64,000 nt of DNA from Hyphomicrobiales bacterium (GTDB lineage Bacteria > Pseudomonadota > Alphaproteobacteria > Rhizobiales > JACESI01). The stretch is taken from positions 287,786-351,785 of the forward strand of contig JBDWKL010000043.1 of the NCBI GenBank assembly GCA_039973685.1. Direction: 5' to 3'. The translations under genes were made by a program, and so were the position numbers. The notes under the pieces are model-generated. The model made no database searches and had not been told where the DNA came from. It saw only the letters and a program-made list of their open reading frames with translations. Below are positions 18,228-27,589 of this stretch, piece after piece. Numbering within the stretch: the stretch's first letter is position 1; the number at the start of each line of letters is the position of its first letter.

Positions 18228-18324
18228 GGTGTGTTCCTGTGCAAAAAAATGAATTAAGTGAAAACGTTGGGAGTGCGATGGGCCCTTAGAACCATCTTCT
18301 TATCCTCAATATAGTGCATTTATA

Positions 18325-18355
18325 TTGCATTGCAACATTTATTTGTGCATTGCAC
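18325..18355 (-). promoter_or_regulatory. Two PhaR-like operators in the phasin promoter
   Basis: Two dyads, TTGC-ATT-GCAA (18325-18335) and GTGC-ATT-GCAC (18345-18355), have centres 20 bases apart, two helical turns. A third half site GTGCATT is at 18314-18320. PhaR of Paracoccus is reported to bind TGC-N3/4-GCA sequences. On the minus strand one dyad overlaps a TTGCAA -35-like box 17 bases from ATATTG. Repression by PhaR is inferred; the rest of the 309-base gap 18228-18536 shows nothing else. Confidence 0.65.
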
Positions 18356-18536
18356 AATTTTTATTACTACAGAGCTCCCTCACCGCCCCAAAGTTAACCA
18401 AATATGAACAGAATTGACTTGATTCACGCGCAAAAGCTGGACCAAATGCTCGCAGAAGGGCTATGAAAACTCTTAAAAATGGTCCCTTCACCACCTAAAT
18501 AATTTTTCGGGTGGCTATGACAGCAAGGAATGCACA

Positions 18537-21500
18537 ATGAGCACCCCTACCAAAACGTTCGGCATCGCTCTCACGAACCATAAAGTGTCAAAGGCATTGT
18601 TCAACGAAAACCCGGCATGGCTTTGGGCGCCTGAGGGTGATCGTCTTTTATGGGCAAATGAAGCGGGTTGCCGCTTTTTCGGTACCAAGTCGATCACTGA
18701 CTTGCTTTCGCGTTCCTTCAGAAGAATTTCGCCTGCATCGATTGAAATCAATCGGTTGGGTAAAAGCAAAAACTTCAACAAGACCATCTCCCGCAAAATG
18801 AAATTTTTGCGTGGCATGAAGGCTGTTTCGGTTAAGGCAGAATTGACGCACTTAAAATTGAGCGACGGCACAACAGGCGTTTTGGTAGAAGTTGATGCAC
18901 CAGAAAAGAAATTTGACGAGAACGATCACCAGAAAAACGCGCTTCGTTTCATCAAACTATTTTCACGCAGTGAACTCTCTGTCGCCTTGCTGTCTGAGGA
19001 CGGCGGGCGTTTGCAAGAATCCAATGAATTTCGTGATGCAGATGTGAGCAAAAAGGTTCTGCGTAATTTAGCAAAAGCGTTAGAAGACCAAGATATCGCA
19101 TCAATCTCACTAAACGACGGCGCGCAAGCAATTATCGGCTATGCACAGCGCAAAAAGAAAGGTGCCCTCACCTCAATCTTTGCAATCATCGAAGATGTTG
19201 TTGTTGAAGAGGAAACAATCGCCGCAACCGACGATGCTGTGATTGTAGAAGATATTGCTGAAATTCCAGAGCAAGAAGGACAGCTAGAGCACGTTAATGC
19301 GCTCGCTGACGAAGCAGAAACGACTGCGCCAGATGGCATTGAACTGGACGTCGACACTCAACCGGAAGACGACACGGGGTCGGAAGTCGATGACAATGAT
19401 GACGCCACCCTTGGCATTGGCGCAGCTGCAGCAGGTATCGCGGCAGGTGCTGCGATTAGTGCAGGTGAAGTGCTGAACAACGATACTGATGTAAACGAAG
19501 ATGAAGCATCAGACGAAACGCCAGTTGATACTGATGTCGAAGACGAAGTAACTGCCTCCACAACCATTGATGCTGAAGAGCAAGCGGCTGATCTCGTGGA
19601 AGACAACGCAGACACTTACGATACAGCAAGCACAGATGACAATGTGGACACGGGTGATCATTCAGAAAATGACGACACATCAACAAGCGAAAAGCCTACC
19701 CGCTTTTTGTTTGAGTTTGACCTCGACAGCAATTTAAAATCACTCTCGCCAGAATTTCACAAGGCCATGAGCACCGATGACGATGCCTTTGTCGGATCAA
19801 GTTGGGGCGAACTTTCGCAAACAATGAAGCTTGATGCCGACGGTAAAATTGCCCGCCATCTTAAAGGCCAAGCGATTTGGACTGAAACCAGTTACTGGCC
19901 ACTAAATGAGGCTGGCGCTGACGAAGACGCCCCTAAACGCGTTCCAATCTCGCTCACCGCTATGCCTGTGTTTGATCGAAACAGATTATTCCAGGGCTTT
20001 AGAGGTTTTGGAACAATGGACTGGGAAAATGTCGCGGTTCACCCAGAGCTTGACGCGCTGGTAATCGTTGAAGAAACCGACGTGAGCGAAAACGCTGAAG
20101 ATGAATGGGAAACCTTTGTCGCAACAACGCCATTGTCTGGCGATGATGAAGGCAACATTGACCGCAGCACTGGCCTCGGTGGTTCTGAAGATGCCAGTGA
20201 ACAAGAACTTGACTGGGGGCAATCCTCTGATGATGACGAGGACGACGCTGAACGTTTTCGTGCAGAGCTTAATGATCAAGACGGCGATGACAACGTCCGC
20301 AATACCGTGGTTCATCTTACTGACCAACCCACAGCAAACGATGATGACAATATCATCCGATTGCATGGCAATGGCCGAGGCTTAAAAGACGTTAGTGAAG
20401 AGGATGCTCAAAACGGCAATTTGAGCAAACCAGAACAAAAAACATTCAAGCAAATCGCAGATGTTTTGAGTTCAGAAATCACACATAAAGACGACAAGAA
20501 TTCTTCGGATAATGATGCTCCTTCAAGCGATGACAAGACTTTGCAAGACAGCATTGATTTGGCCGCTGCTAACGCCATTGAGGGATCGCCTAGAATTAAG
20601 ACGAATAACAAATCCGTTGATGATCGCGCCGCTGAACTACTCAATAAGAAGACCGATACAGAAGACGCTAAAAGCGACAAGCCTGTTGGTAAGATTGCCA
20701 AAGGGCTGGGCGCTGGCGCCGCAGCAATTTTGGGCGTTAATAGCCTCAAGAAATCATCGGTTCAAAAAGACGATGTCGCAAACGATATGGAAAGCACCAC
20801 CGAAGACGGTGAAGCAGATGAAGACCATATTTTTCAGCCAAAATCACCTTCAGTAGGCGATGCTACCGAGCAAAAAGTAGCGGCTGAGTCAGTTGATGAT
20901 GAACCGCATGGAATTTTAAACCGATTGCCACTCGGCCTTATTGTCTCAAGACAACGCAATGTGCTTTTTGCCAATCAAGCTGTCCTAGATTTCCTAGGGT
21001 ATAATTCTATCGACGAGTTAATCGAAAATGGCGGCGTCAACACGCTGTTCAAGCCTGAAATAACAGCAGAAACCAGTGATGAACTAGACATGTTCAAACG
21101 GCTTGTTGTGAAAGCAGATGAGCAAGAAGAACCAATGACACAAGTCGTTCGCGCCAAGATGGCCGACGGTTCAACCGCCAATGTCGATGTCCGCTTACAA
21201 TCTGGCGACTGGCAGGGCGAACAAGCTTTGCTACTCACTTTATCGGCGCACCTTGAGCAATCAGATGAGGCCCAAAGCGAAGAAAGCAAAGTCTCCAAGC
21301 TCATTGGTCAATCCACCGATGTGATGGATATCGCATCCGATGGCATTATCATTGTCGATAATTCAGGCGATGTTATCCATGCCAATGCAAGCGCTGAAGC
21401 CTTGTTCGGCAGAGACCGCCGCGAAATGCGCAATTTGAGTTTCTCATCTCTCTTCGCCGAAGAAAGCCAGCGCTCAGTTAGCGACTATCTCGATGGTCTT

Positions 21501-22424
21501 TCAAGCAATGGTGTTGCCAGTGTTTTGAATGACGGACGCGAGGTGATTGGACGCGAAGCAAATGGTGGCTTGATGCCGTTGTTCATGACCATTGGTAAGT
21601 TGGACGATGAGAACAACAAAGAAAACAAAGGCTATTGCGCCGTGTTGCGTGATATCACCCAGTGGAAACGTGCTGAAGAAGAGCTGATTGAAAGCCGCCG
21701 TATCGCAGAAAATGCTAACGCGCAGAAATCAGATTTCCTTGCCAAAGTAAGCCACGAAATCCGCACGCCGCTAAATGCCATCATCGGCTTTTCTGAAGTT
21801 ATGATGGAAGAGCGCTTTGGGGAGATGAATAACCCACGCTATTTAGGATATGCCCGCGATATTCATAATTCTGGCGAACACCTCATCAGTCTTGTGAATG
21901 ATCTTTTGGATCTTTCCAAAATTGAAGCTGGCAAACTCGACCTCACCTTCGCCTCAGTGCAGCTTAATGAACTAATCCGTGAAGCTGTGGCGATTATGCA
22001 ACCAGATGCAAACAAAGACCGCATTATCATTCGTACAAGTTTGGAAGATAGCCTGCCAAATGTGGTGGCAGATGCCCGTTCAATCAGGCAGATCGCGCTC
22101 AACCTTTTGTCGAACGCTGTGAAATTTACAAATTCTGGCGGGCAAGTCATCATTTCAACCGCATTAGAGGAAAATGGTGAAGTCAGCATACGGGTTCGTG
22201 ACACGGGTATTGGCATGAGCGAAGCAGAATTAGAGATTGCCCTTGAACCTTTCCGCCAAGTCGGCACAGAAAGCCACGGAAAAGCAAATGGCACAGGCCT
22301 CGGTCTTCCACTGACCAAAGCATTGGTTGAAGCAAACCGCGCCAAATTCGTCATCAACTCGCGAGTTGATTATGGGACATTGATCCATGTGACATTCCCA
22401 AATGAACGGGTTTTGGCACAATAA
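18537..22424 (+). CDS. Large soluble PAS-domain sensor histidine kinase (PdhS/PleC-like)
   Basis: Seen: 1295 residues without membrane segments. A degenerate PAS-like domain (about 20-110), then an acidic low-complexity region rich in Asp, Glu, Ser and Thr (about 220-790) interrupted by a small folded segment (about 385-510) and two short Ala/Gly-rich hydrophobic stretches. Two PAS domains follow (about 790-900 and 925-1035), then HisKA with 'SHEIRTPLNAIIGFSE' (phospho-acceptor His1073) and HATPase with 'NLLSNAVKFT', 'DTGIGMSE' and 'GTGLGLPLTKAL'. Known: this H-box with 'MMEERFGEM' is typical of rhizobial PdhS/PleC/DivJ kinases acting on DivK and PleD in the cell cycle. No receiver domain, no adjacent regulator. 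Function as a cell-cycle or polarity kinase is inferred. Confidence 0.85.
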   Translation: MSTPTKTFGIALTNHKVSKALFNENPAWLWAPEGDRLLWANEAGCRFFGTKSITDLLSRSFRRISPASIEINRLGKSKNFNKTISRKMKFLRGMKAVSVKAELTHLKLSDGTTGVLVEVDAPEKKFDENDHQKNALRFIKLFSRSELSVALLSEDGGRLQESNEFRDADVSKKVLRNLAKALEDQDIASISLNDGAQAIIGYAQRKKKGALTSIFAIIEDVVVEEETIAATDDAVIVEDIAEIPEQEGQLEHVNALADEAETTAPDGIELDVDTQPEDDTGSEVDDNDDATLGIGAAAAGIAAGAAISAGEVLNNDTDVNEDEASDETPVDTDVEDEVTASTTIDAEEQAADLVEDNADTYDTASTDDNVDTGDHSENDDTSTSEKPTRFLFEFDLDSNLKSLSPEFHKAMSTDDDAFVGSSWGELSQTMKLDADGKIARHLKGQAIWTETSYWPLNEAGADEDAPKRVPISLTAMPVFDRNRLFQGFRGFGTMDWENVAVHPELDALVIVEETDVSENAEDEWETFVATTPLSGDDEGNIDRSTGLGGSEDASEQELDWGQSSDDDEDDAERFRAELNDQDGDDNVRNTVVHLTDQPTANDDDNIIRLHGNGRGLKDVSEEDAQNGNLSKPEQKTFKQIADVLSSEITHKDDKNSSDNDAPSSDDKTLQDSIDLAAANAIEGSPRIKTNNKSVDDRAAELLNKKTDTEDAKSDKPVGKIAKGLGAGAAAILGVNSLKKSSVQKDDVANDMESTTEDGEADEDHIFQPKSPSVGDATEQKVAAESVDDEPHGILNRLPLGLIVSRQRNVLFANQAVLDFLGYNSIDELIENGGVNTLFKPEITAETSDELDMFKRLVVKADEQEEPMTQVVRAKMADGSTANVDVRLQSGDWQGEQALLLTLSAHLEQSDEAQSEESKVSKLIGQSTDVMDIASDGIIIVDNSGDVIHANASAEALFGRDRREMRNLSFSSLFAEESQRSVSDYLDGLSSNGVASVLNDGREVIGREANGGLMPLFMTIGKLDDENNKENKGYCAVLRDITQWKRAEEELIESRRIAENANAQKSDFLAKVSHEIRTPLNAIIGFSEVMMEERFGEMNNPRYLGYARDIHNSGEHLISLVNDLLDLSKIEAGKLDLTFASVQLNELIREAVAIMQPDANKDRIIIRTSLEDSLPNVVADARSIRQIALNLLSNAVKFTNSGGQVIISTALEENGEVSIRVRDTGIGMSEAELEIALEPFRQVGTESHGKANGTGLGLPLTKALVEANRAKFVINSRVDYGTLIHVTFPNERVLAQ

Positions 22425-22451
22425 TTCGTCCCACTGTCATCTATATAAATC

Positions 22452-22482
22452 AAAAAGGCGGCTCACTTTGAGCCGCCTTTTT
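22452..22482. terminator. Bidirectional Rho-independent terminator
   Basis: Stem GGCGGCTCA / TGAGCCGCC with a three-base loop, flanked by five A and five T. It serves the histidine kinase gene (plus) and the small gene at 22508-22738 (minus). Confidence 0.92.
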
Positions 22483-22507
22483 CTATAACTATGTGAGAGT
22501 CTTAAGC

Positions 22508-22738
22508 TTAGTTTTGCTTAATGATAGGCACAACTAGATCACCCCAATTGCTGTTGCTGCTGTGATGACGCGCTGTGCGTACTAGCTCAACTGAAACACC
22601 TGCTTCAACGGCACGAATTACAGATTGATTCAACCGGTGAATTTCATTAGCAAGTATCCGAATTGCAGTTGCCTGCTCATCATCTAAAAGCTCAACTTGC
22701 TCTTCTGTTCTTTCTTTAACTTTTGCTTTCGCTTGCAT
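22508..22738 (-). CDS. Small conserved-looking hypothetical protein (76 aa)
   Basis: Seen: 76 residues, hydrophilic, Lys/Glu-rich N-terminus followed by a predicted helix (about residues 18-50, 'DDEQATAIRILANEIHRLNQSVIRAVEAG') and a short C-terminus with 'SNWGDLVVPIIKQN'. The ATG has an excellent ribosome site, AAAGGAG seven bases upstream, and the gene ends at a strong shared terminator, so it is very probably real. No domain recognised. It lies between a histidine kinase gene and a ScfR-type regulator, divergent from the latter; no functional link is shown. Confidence 0.7.
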   Translation of the reverse strand: MQAKAKVKERTEEQVELLDDEQATAIRILANEIHRLNQSVIRAVEAGVSVELVRTARHHSSNSNWGDLVVPIIKQN

Positions 22739-22916
22739 GATAGTGCTCCTTTGCTAGCATTTATCGGTCCGCCTGCTTGAACCATTGCTGAGTGCATGGC
22801 CTTAACTAAGCGATGTAAAGTTTTGTCAAAATTGACAATTCCTAACAACGACTATGCCAACGTAATTTACAAATTGAAATTTAAATCTGCTACGCATTGA
22901 TATAAATGAAGTTTTT

Positions 22917-22960
22917 TTGTAAACTTCTTTTCATATCAGCAAATTGAGCTTGTAAACTTC
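22917..22960 (+). promoter_or_regulatory. Direct repeats upstream of the ScfR-type regulator gene
   Basis: The 11-base sequence TTGTAAACTTC occurs twice (22917-22927 and 22950-22960), 33 bases apart, in the 250-base leader of the regulator gene that starts at 22996. A reversed TTTACAA is at about 22866. Candidate autoregulatory sites; inferred. Confidence 0.45.
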
Positions 22961-22995
22961 ACGACACACCGCAGCGATTACACAGAGGCAATGAG

Positions 22996-24414
22996 ATGGC
23001 AGATCAGAAAATATTTGCAGGTCCCCGCATCAGGCGCGTACGCACCCAACTCAGCCTAACACAGGCTGCAATGGCAGAAGAACTTGGCATTTCGCCAAGC
23101 TATCTCAATCTTATTGAGCGCAACCAGCGCCCTTTAACAGTGCAACTGCTGCTCAAGCTCTCTTCTAAATATGAGATTGATCTCAAAGAATTGCAGGGTG
23201 ACGAAAGTGGGCAGACCGCTGAAGCTTTAAAGGAAGTGTTCTCCGACCCGTTGCTTGTGACAGAAATTGTGTCTGATTCAGAACTTGTCGAAGCAGCAGA
23301 CACATCTCCCAATTTGGTGTCCGGCCTCATTCAGCTTTATCGAACTTACAAAGAGACAACTGATAAATTATCGACCTTGTCGCATTTGATGTCTGACGAA
23401 GCCAAAGCGCAAGTCGTGACCCAAAGCCGCCTTCCGCTTGATGAGGTTCGTGATTTTTTGCAAGCAAGATCTTATTATTTTCCCGACATCGATGAGGCAG
23501 CTACCGCCCTTAGCCAAGAGCTTGGAAGTGGCGATGATATTCTAGCAAAGCTCAAGAACTTTCTTTTGGAAGAACGCCAAATCAGCGTCAAGATTTTGCC
23601 AGTTCATACCATGCCAGATCACTCGATCCGTTATGATCGACATTCGCAGCGCGTGTTCATTTCAGAACGCCTCACACCAGAAGAGCGTAACATTGCGCTT
23701 GCCAGTCAAATTGCGCTGTTAAACTATAAAGAGTTGATTGAGGAAACCGTCTCTGAAGCAGGTTTTGATAATGATGAAACAGCACGGTTTTTAACGCTGG
23801 AATGTGCGCATTATTTCGCCATTTCAATGCTCATGCCTTATGAGGCTTTCTATACTGCTGCTGCCCGTTCACGCCATGATATTGGCCTGCTTGCAAGACG
23901 GTTTCAGGTGCGCTGGCGTGATGTGGTGCGGCGTCTTACAAGCCTGCATCAACCAGGGCGCGCGGGCATTCCGTTTTTCATGATTGAGCTAGATCCCGTG
24001 GGCAATGTTTGCACATTCAGCCCGGGGGCAAACTTCACATTGCCGCGCGCTGGCAATCCTTGCTTGAAGCTCGTGCCACCGGGCGTAAACACCAATCATG
24101 GGCGTGTCGCAGTTGAAAGCCTTGCCCTTCCAGATGGGCCAGAATGGTTGATTGTTGCTCACTCAGAAAAGACCCGCGCTTTTGGCCACGGTGATAGACC
24201 ACGCAGACGCACTTTCATTATTGGGTGCGATATTCTCCATGCCAAAGACTTGATTTATGGCGACGGATTTTTAGGTCGTGCCCCTTTGCAAATCGGTGTT
24301 ACCTGTCGCCTTTGCGAGCAAGTAAATTGCAGAGACCGCGCCTTCCCACCTGTTATGCGACCAGGTAATATAGACCTCACATCAAGGACGTTCTCAGATT
24401 ACGATTTTAGCTAG
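22996..24414 (+). CDS. XRE-family short-chain fatty acyl-CoA regulator (ScfR/PccR type)
   Basis: Seen: 472 residues. N-terminal XRE helix-turn-helix ('RIRRVRTQLSLTQAAMAEELGISPSYLNLIERNQRPL', residues 10-50), an IrrE/ImmA-like middle region with 'ARFLTLECAHYFAISMLMP', and a C-terminal ScfR-type domain ending in the characteristic 'GVTCRLCEQVNCRDRAFPP' Cys cluster. Known: relatives include PccR of Rhodobacter, which senses propionyl-CoA and controls propionyl-CoA assimilation, and actinobacterial RamB and PrpR. The methylmalonyl-CoA mutase genes about 20 kb away are therefore a possible target; that link is inference. GAGGCA precedes the ATG. The N-terminal 'MADQKIFAGPRIRRVR' is typical. Confidence 0.85.
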   Translation: MADQKIFAGPRIRRVRTQLSLTQAAMAEELGISPSYLNLIERNQRPLTVQLLLKLSSKYEIDLKELQGDESGQTAEALKEVFSDPLLVTEIVSDSELVEAADTSPNLVSGLIQLYRTYKETTDKLSTLSHLMSDEAKAQVVTQSRLPLDEVRDFLQARSYYFPDIDEAATALSQELGSGDDILAKLKNFLLEERQISVKILPVHTMPDHSIRYDRHSQRVFISERLTPEERNIALASQIALLNYKELIEETVSEAGFDNDETARFLTLECAHYFAISMLMPYEAFYTAAARSRHDIGLLARRFQVRWRDVVRRLTSLHQPGRAGIPFFMIELDPVGNVCTFSPGANFTLPRAGNPCLKLVPPGVNTNHGRVAVESLALPDGPEWLIVAHSEKTRAFGHGDRPRRRTFIIGCDILHAKDLIYGDGFLGRAPLQIGVTCRLCEQVNCRDRAFPPVMRPGNIDLTSRTFSDYDFS

Positions 24415-24425
24415 TAAGCCGCCTA

Positions 24426-25154
24426 TCAATTTATTCCAACGACGCGCTTAAGGGCTGCAAAGTGCAAATCAGGCATGACGTCAAACTCTGCCTGATATTG
24501 TTTGGCGGTTTGTTCAGCGACCTCATTGGAGACGATGTTAAGCGCCATACCTGTTGATTGTGCCAGCACTTGTTGGCGACAAGCACGCTCTAAATAATAA
24601 AGATCATCGAATGCTTGTGCTGCTGTTGGTCCGCCGACCACGACCCCGTGATTGGCGAGAAATATAACGTCAGCGCCCGCATTGCTCTTAGCCTGCTGCG
24701 CAAGGCGTTCGCCTTCTTCTTCGCTTGCAGCTAAACCACCAAATTCGCCCTCATAACCGACACGGCCATAATAGCGACATGCAGTTTGATGGGCCATTTC
24801 AAGACGCCCGCCCTTTAGCATGGTGAGTGCTGTCGCATAAGGCATATGGGTGTGAAACAAGCACAAATGCCGCGAATTGGCACGGTGGCCTGCGATATGG
24901 ATATTGCGGGCTGAAGCTTCGGCCTCTCCCTCGCCTTCCAATGTCTCGCCCTTTGCATTCATCAAGATTAGATTTTCAGGTCTAATCTCAGACCAATGCA
25001 ATCCATAGGCGTTGATCAAGAACAGCTCTTCTTCCCCATCCTCATTGCCAGACACTTGATAAGAGAAATGATTGCAAATGCCTTCATGCAGATCGAAGTG
25101 CTCAGCCAATCGAAGGCTTGCGGCAAGGTCCTCACGTTCTTTCATAAATTGCAT
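24426..25154 (-). CDS. Class II aldolase/adducin-domain protein
   Basis: Seen: 242 residues with the class II aldolase fold. 'HEGICNHFSYQV' near the N-terminus, the metal-binding 'LFHTHMPYATAL' with two His, and the third ligand in 'FLANHGVVVGG'. Known: family members include fuculose-phosphate aldolase, but many bacterial members of this length act on unknown substrates or are decarboxylase-like. The catalytic metal site looks intact. It converges with the ScfR-type regulator (11 bases between stops). A second Met three residues in is an alternative start. No sugar catabolic genes flank it, so no pathway can be named. Confidence 0.82.
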   Translation of the reverse strand: MQFMKEREDLAASLRLAEHFDLHEGICNHFSYQVSGNEDGEEELFLINAYGLHWSEIRPENLILMNAKGETLEGEGEAEASARNIHIAGHRANSRHLCLFHTHMPYATALTMLKGGRLEMAHQTACRYYGRVGYEGEFGGLAASEEEGERLAQQAKSNAGADVIFLANHGVVVGGPTAAQAFDDLYYLERACRQQVLAQSTGMALNIVSNEVAEQTAKQYQAEFDVMPDLHFAALKRVVGIN

Positions 25155-25231
25155 AGTTTCATTCGTCCCAATTGGTCAGCAATAAAGCGACCTTAGGAGG
25201 ACTAATGACGGAAGAAAAGCGAAAACTGCGT

Positions 25232-25531
25232 CTATTCCTGACGATTTCCAGATGACGGAGTAAGAAGCAATATGACGAGCCAAATCGGGATAATTATGAA
25301 AGACCCCAAAATAATATTCGGTAACATCCACTCAAAAGCTTGCGTAAGCCAAGCGATGAACTCTGTTTTGGTGAAACCAAATTTATCCAGAAAACTCTCA
25401 ATAGTGATGTTGAAATAGGACATCGACATCCCTGTGATTAGAGATGCTATTGCAACCTTCAAACTGAGAGAAAGCAATTGAACCAATTTACTAACACCAT
25501 CATTTCGTTGACAAATTTCGTCAAACGACAC
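25232..25531 (-). CDS. Small membrane protein, DUF6460-like
   Basis: Seen: 99 residues with GTG as start, two hydrophobic segments (about residues 19-42 and 70-92), and the closing 'NIILGSFIIIPIWLVILLL'. The layout, 'LSLSLKVAIASLITGMSMSYFNIT' then an amphipathic stretch with 'AFEWMLPNIILG', resembles the alphaproteobacterial DUF6460 family. Most members are 85-100 residues with unknown function. No clear ribosome site precedes the GTG, so the N-terminus is uncertain. It stands alone between the aldolase-domain and AsmA genes. Confidence 0.6.
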   Translation of the reverse strand: MSFDEICQRNDGVSKLVQLLSLSLKVAIASLITGMSMSYFNITIESFLDKFGFTKTEFIAWLTQAFEWMLPNIILGSFIIIPIWLVILLLTPSSGNRQE

Positions 25532-25646
25532 TCTAACGCCACACGAATTACATCGATATGGCCCACACTACTGACGCTATTATAGTTTTATTTTGGTTGA
25601 TGAAGTCTGAACGCCGCTATTTTTGGCGACATACACATTGGAAATC

Positions 25647-27461
25647 TTAAAGAGCCTTACCCGCGACACTTGTTACTTTCGGTTTAGACATCGTACCACC
25701 GAGGCTGAAAGGAATAGCTGGTAATGGCCCTTCGCTGCTGTCATCGTCGCTCTTTTTCTTCGCGACACCAAGCAGGGATAATCGGTTTTCAACTAGATCG
25801 ATCACACCACTGCTCGAAAACTCATTCTGCTCAGTTTTCAAAACGAATTTGGTGATTTCCATATTTCCATCAGCACGAATAATTGCTTGAATTTCACCCG
25901 TCTCAAAGTCGGTTTGCTCATCCATCCCATTAACAGTGCCCGCTTCAAGGGCTGCTGGATCACTCATTTTATCAAGGGCAACTTCTTTCAACACCCCTTG
26001 TTTCAAGTGGGCAGCGGCTTCCACTTCGAACGAATTCACGACTTTCTCTTGGCTTTCGCCTTTTGCCCTCATTTGCAGTGTGAGGGATATATCGCCTTCA
26101 AAAGGCAATGGAACGGACGTTGGCTGGCTGATCGACGCGAAGCTGGTTTCTGAAAGGGTCAAATTAGCATCAAAGCCACTAACCTCTGCCTCTTTTGAAA
26201 TGGTGAGTTCACCCCCCAGTTTGCCATTGATCAAATTATCAGCACCAGCAAGCTCCATCGCGCCAACATTCACGACTAGGTTATTGTCTTTCAAAAGCAA
26301 ACCAACAGCCATATTGTTTGCATCCTGCATACCGATACGAGCGGTTTCAGCAGACAATCTGAGATCAACGACGGCGCCAGACTGGCTGGTTTTCAGCAAA
26401 TCTTCCAAAAGATTATTGCCGCCTTGCCCGCCAATTCCAATTTCACCAAGAAGCAATTGGTCGAAGGCCAATGTTCCAGACAAGCCAACGGCACCCTCTG
26501 CCACTGATACCTTCAAGCGGCCATCAGCCTTACCATCACCAAGGCGAACAGATATTGGCCGAAACTCAAAGGCTCCATCAGTAAAGACACCGTCTCCTAA
26601 AATGCGCAATTGGTCTGCGGGAAGAGCATCAGCCCCTTTAACTCCGATCCATTCAACCAGCTTGCCAGCGGATGGAATATCAGCTTCCCAAATACCATCG
26701 CCTTGCAATTTTTCTTTCCAAACCACATCGCCATTAAAGCGTGCGACAACTGGAGCCGATTCAATCGTGAAGTCAGCTTTGGTCGTACCTCCTGCCATCA
26801 TCACACCGGGATCGGCCATCGTTGCAGAAAACTCTGCTAATTCACCTCGCCAAATCATTGAACCATTAATTGCAAATTTTTGACTGCGCGGCGGACCAAC
26901 AATAGTGGCATTGATACCCGTAAACGTCTCAGGTTTTTCCATCGTCTCGTCATCAACCGTCAATGTGCTGTCAGTAAATTTAATTGAACGCAAACGGGTA
27001 GGAAAGCGTAGCGCAGGCGCATTACTTGGCCCTTGCCTATCTTCGATAAACAAACGTGCCGTCGACCAGTTCGACTTGCCGTCCTGCTTGCGCACTAAAG
27101 ACACATTTGCCCGTTCCAATACGATAAAACGCAGTGACGGGTTTCCCTCCCATAAGGACGTAACAGACAAGCGTCCGTTGGCGCGCTCAATCTCAATTAA
27201 CGGAGCACTACCCTCTTCTGCTGCCGCTACTGCCAACGGCCCGAAGCTTACAGAAAGATAAGGAAGCAAACTGACCGAAGGACGGCCTGTGACGACAACT
27301 GTATGCCCGAATGCTTCGCTCAACTGTTTTGCAATCAAGGCGTTCAATCGCTCTTTAGGCACTAACAAAAAGCTCACTGCCAACACGATGAGCAGCAAGG
27401 CAATTAGACCCACAATTGAAACCAAAAAACGTCGTAGCAAAACAGCCACAATCCTTTGCAA
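25647..27461 (-). CDS. AsmA family protein
   Basis: Seen: 604 residues. One N-terminal membrane anchor (about 10-33, 'FLVSIVGLIALLLIVLAVSFLLVP'), then 'KERLNALIAKQLSEAFGHTVVVTGRPSVSLLPYLSVSFGPLAVA', the AsmA N-terminal pattern. A long beta-rich periplasmic region follows and ends in the AsmA_2-like 'GVIDLVENRLSLLGVAKKKS...IPFSLGGTMSKP' closing motif. Known: AsmA-like proteins bridge the periplasm and are implicated in lipid transport and outer-membrane assembly. The start is TTG with AGGA upstream; a GTG four codons later is also possible. A 315-residue open frame on the other strand is a shadow. Monocistronic by position. Confidence 0.85.
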   Translation of the reverse strand: MQRIVAVLLRRFLVSIVGLIALLLIVLAVSFLLVPKERLNALIAKQLSEAFGHTVVVTGRPSVSLLPYLSVSFGPLAVAAAEEGSAPLIEIERANGRLSVTSLWEGNPSLRFIVLERANVSLVRKQDGKSNWSTARLFIEDRQGPSNAPALRFPTRLRSIKFTDSTLTVDDETMEKPETFTGINATIVGPPRSQKFAINGSMIWRGELAEFSATMADPGVMMAGGTTKADFTIESAPVVARFNGDVVWKEKLQGDGIWEADIPSAGKLVEWIGVKGADALPADQLRILGDGVFTDGAFEFRPISVRLGDGKADGRLKVSVAEGAVGLSGTLAFDQLLLGEIGIGGQGGNNLLEDLLKTSQSGAVVDLRLSAETARIGMQDANNMAVGLLLKDNNLVVNVGAMELAGADNLINGKLGGELTISKEAEVSGFDANLTLSETSFASISQPTSVPLPFEGDISLTLQMRAKGESQEKVVNSFEVEAAAHLKQGVLKEVALDKMSDPAALEAGTVNGMDEQTDFETGEIQAIIRADGNMEITKFVLKTEQNEFSSSGVIDLVENRLSLLGVAKKKSDDDSSEGPLPAIPFSLGGTMSKPKVTSVAGKAL

Positions 27462-27589
27462 ATTTTCCTATTTAGCCATGCGCAATTAATTGCTTTTTGA
27501 CAAGGTCACAGTGCCCTAAACAGCATTCATCCCATAGTTGAATGTCGCATCAATCAAATGTACCTCAATCGCATCAAAGCTCCATATCA

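Noticed and set aside
19139..19615. Ser-rich minus-strand open frames inside the histidine kinase gene
   Set aside because: Antisense of Asp/Glu-rich codons gives Ser/Val-rich frames; typical artefact.
25936..26883. 315-residue open frame on the plus strand
   Set aside because: Exactly opposite the AsmA gene, low-complexity Ser/Pro/Ala translation; a coding shadow.
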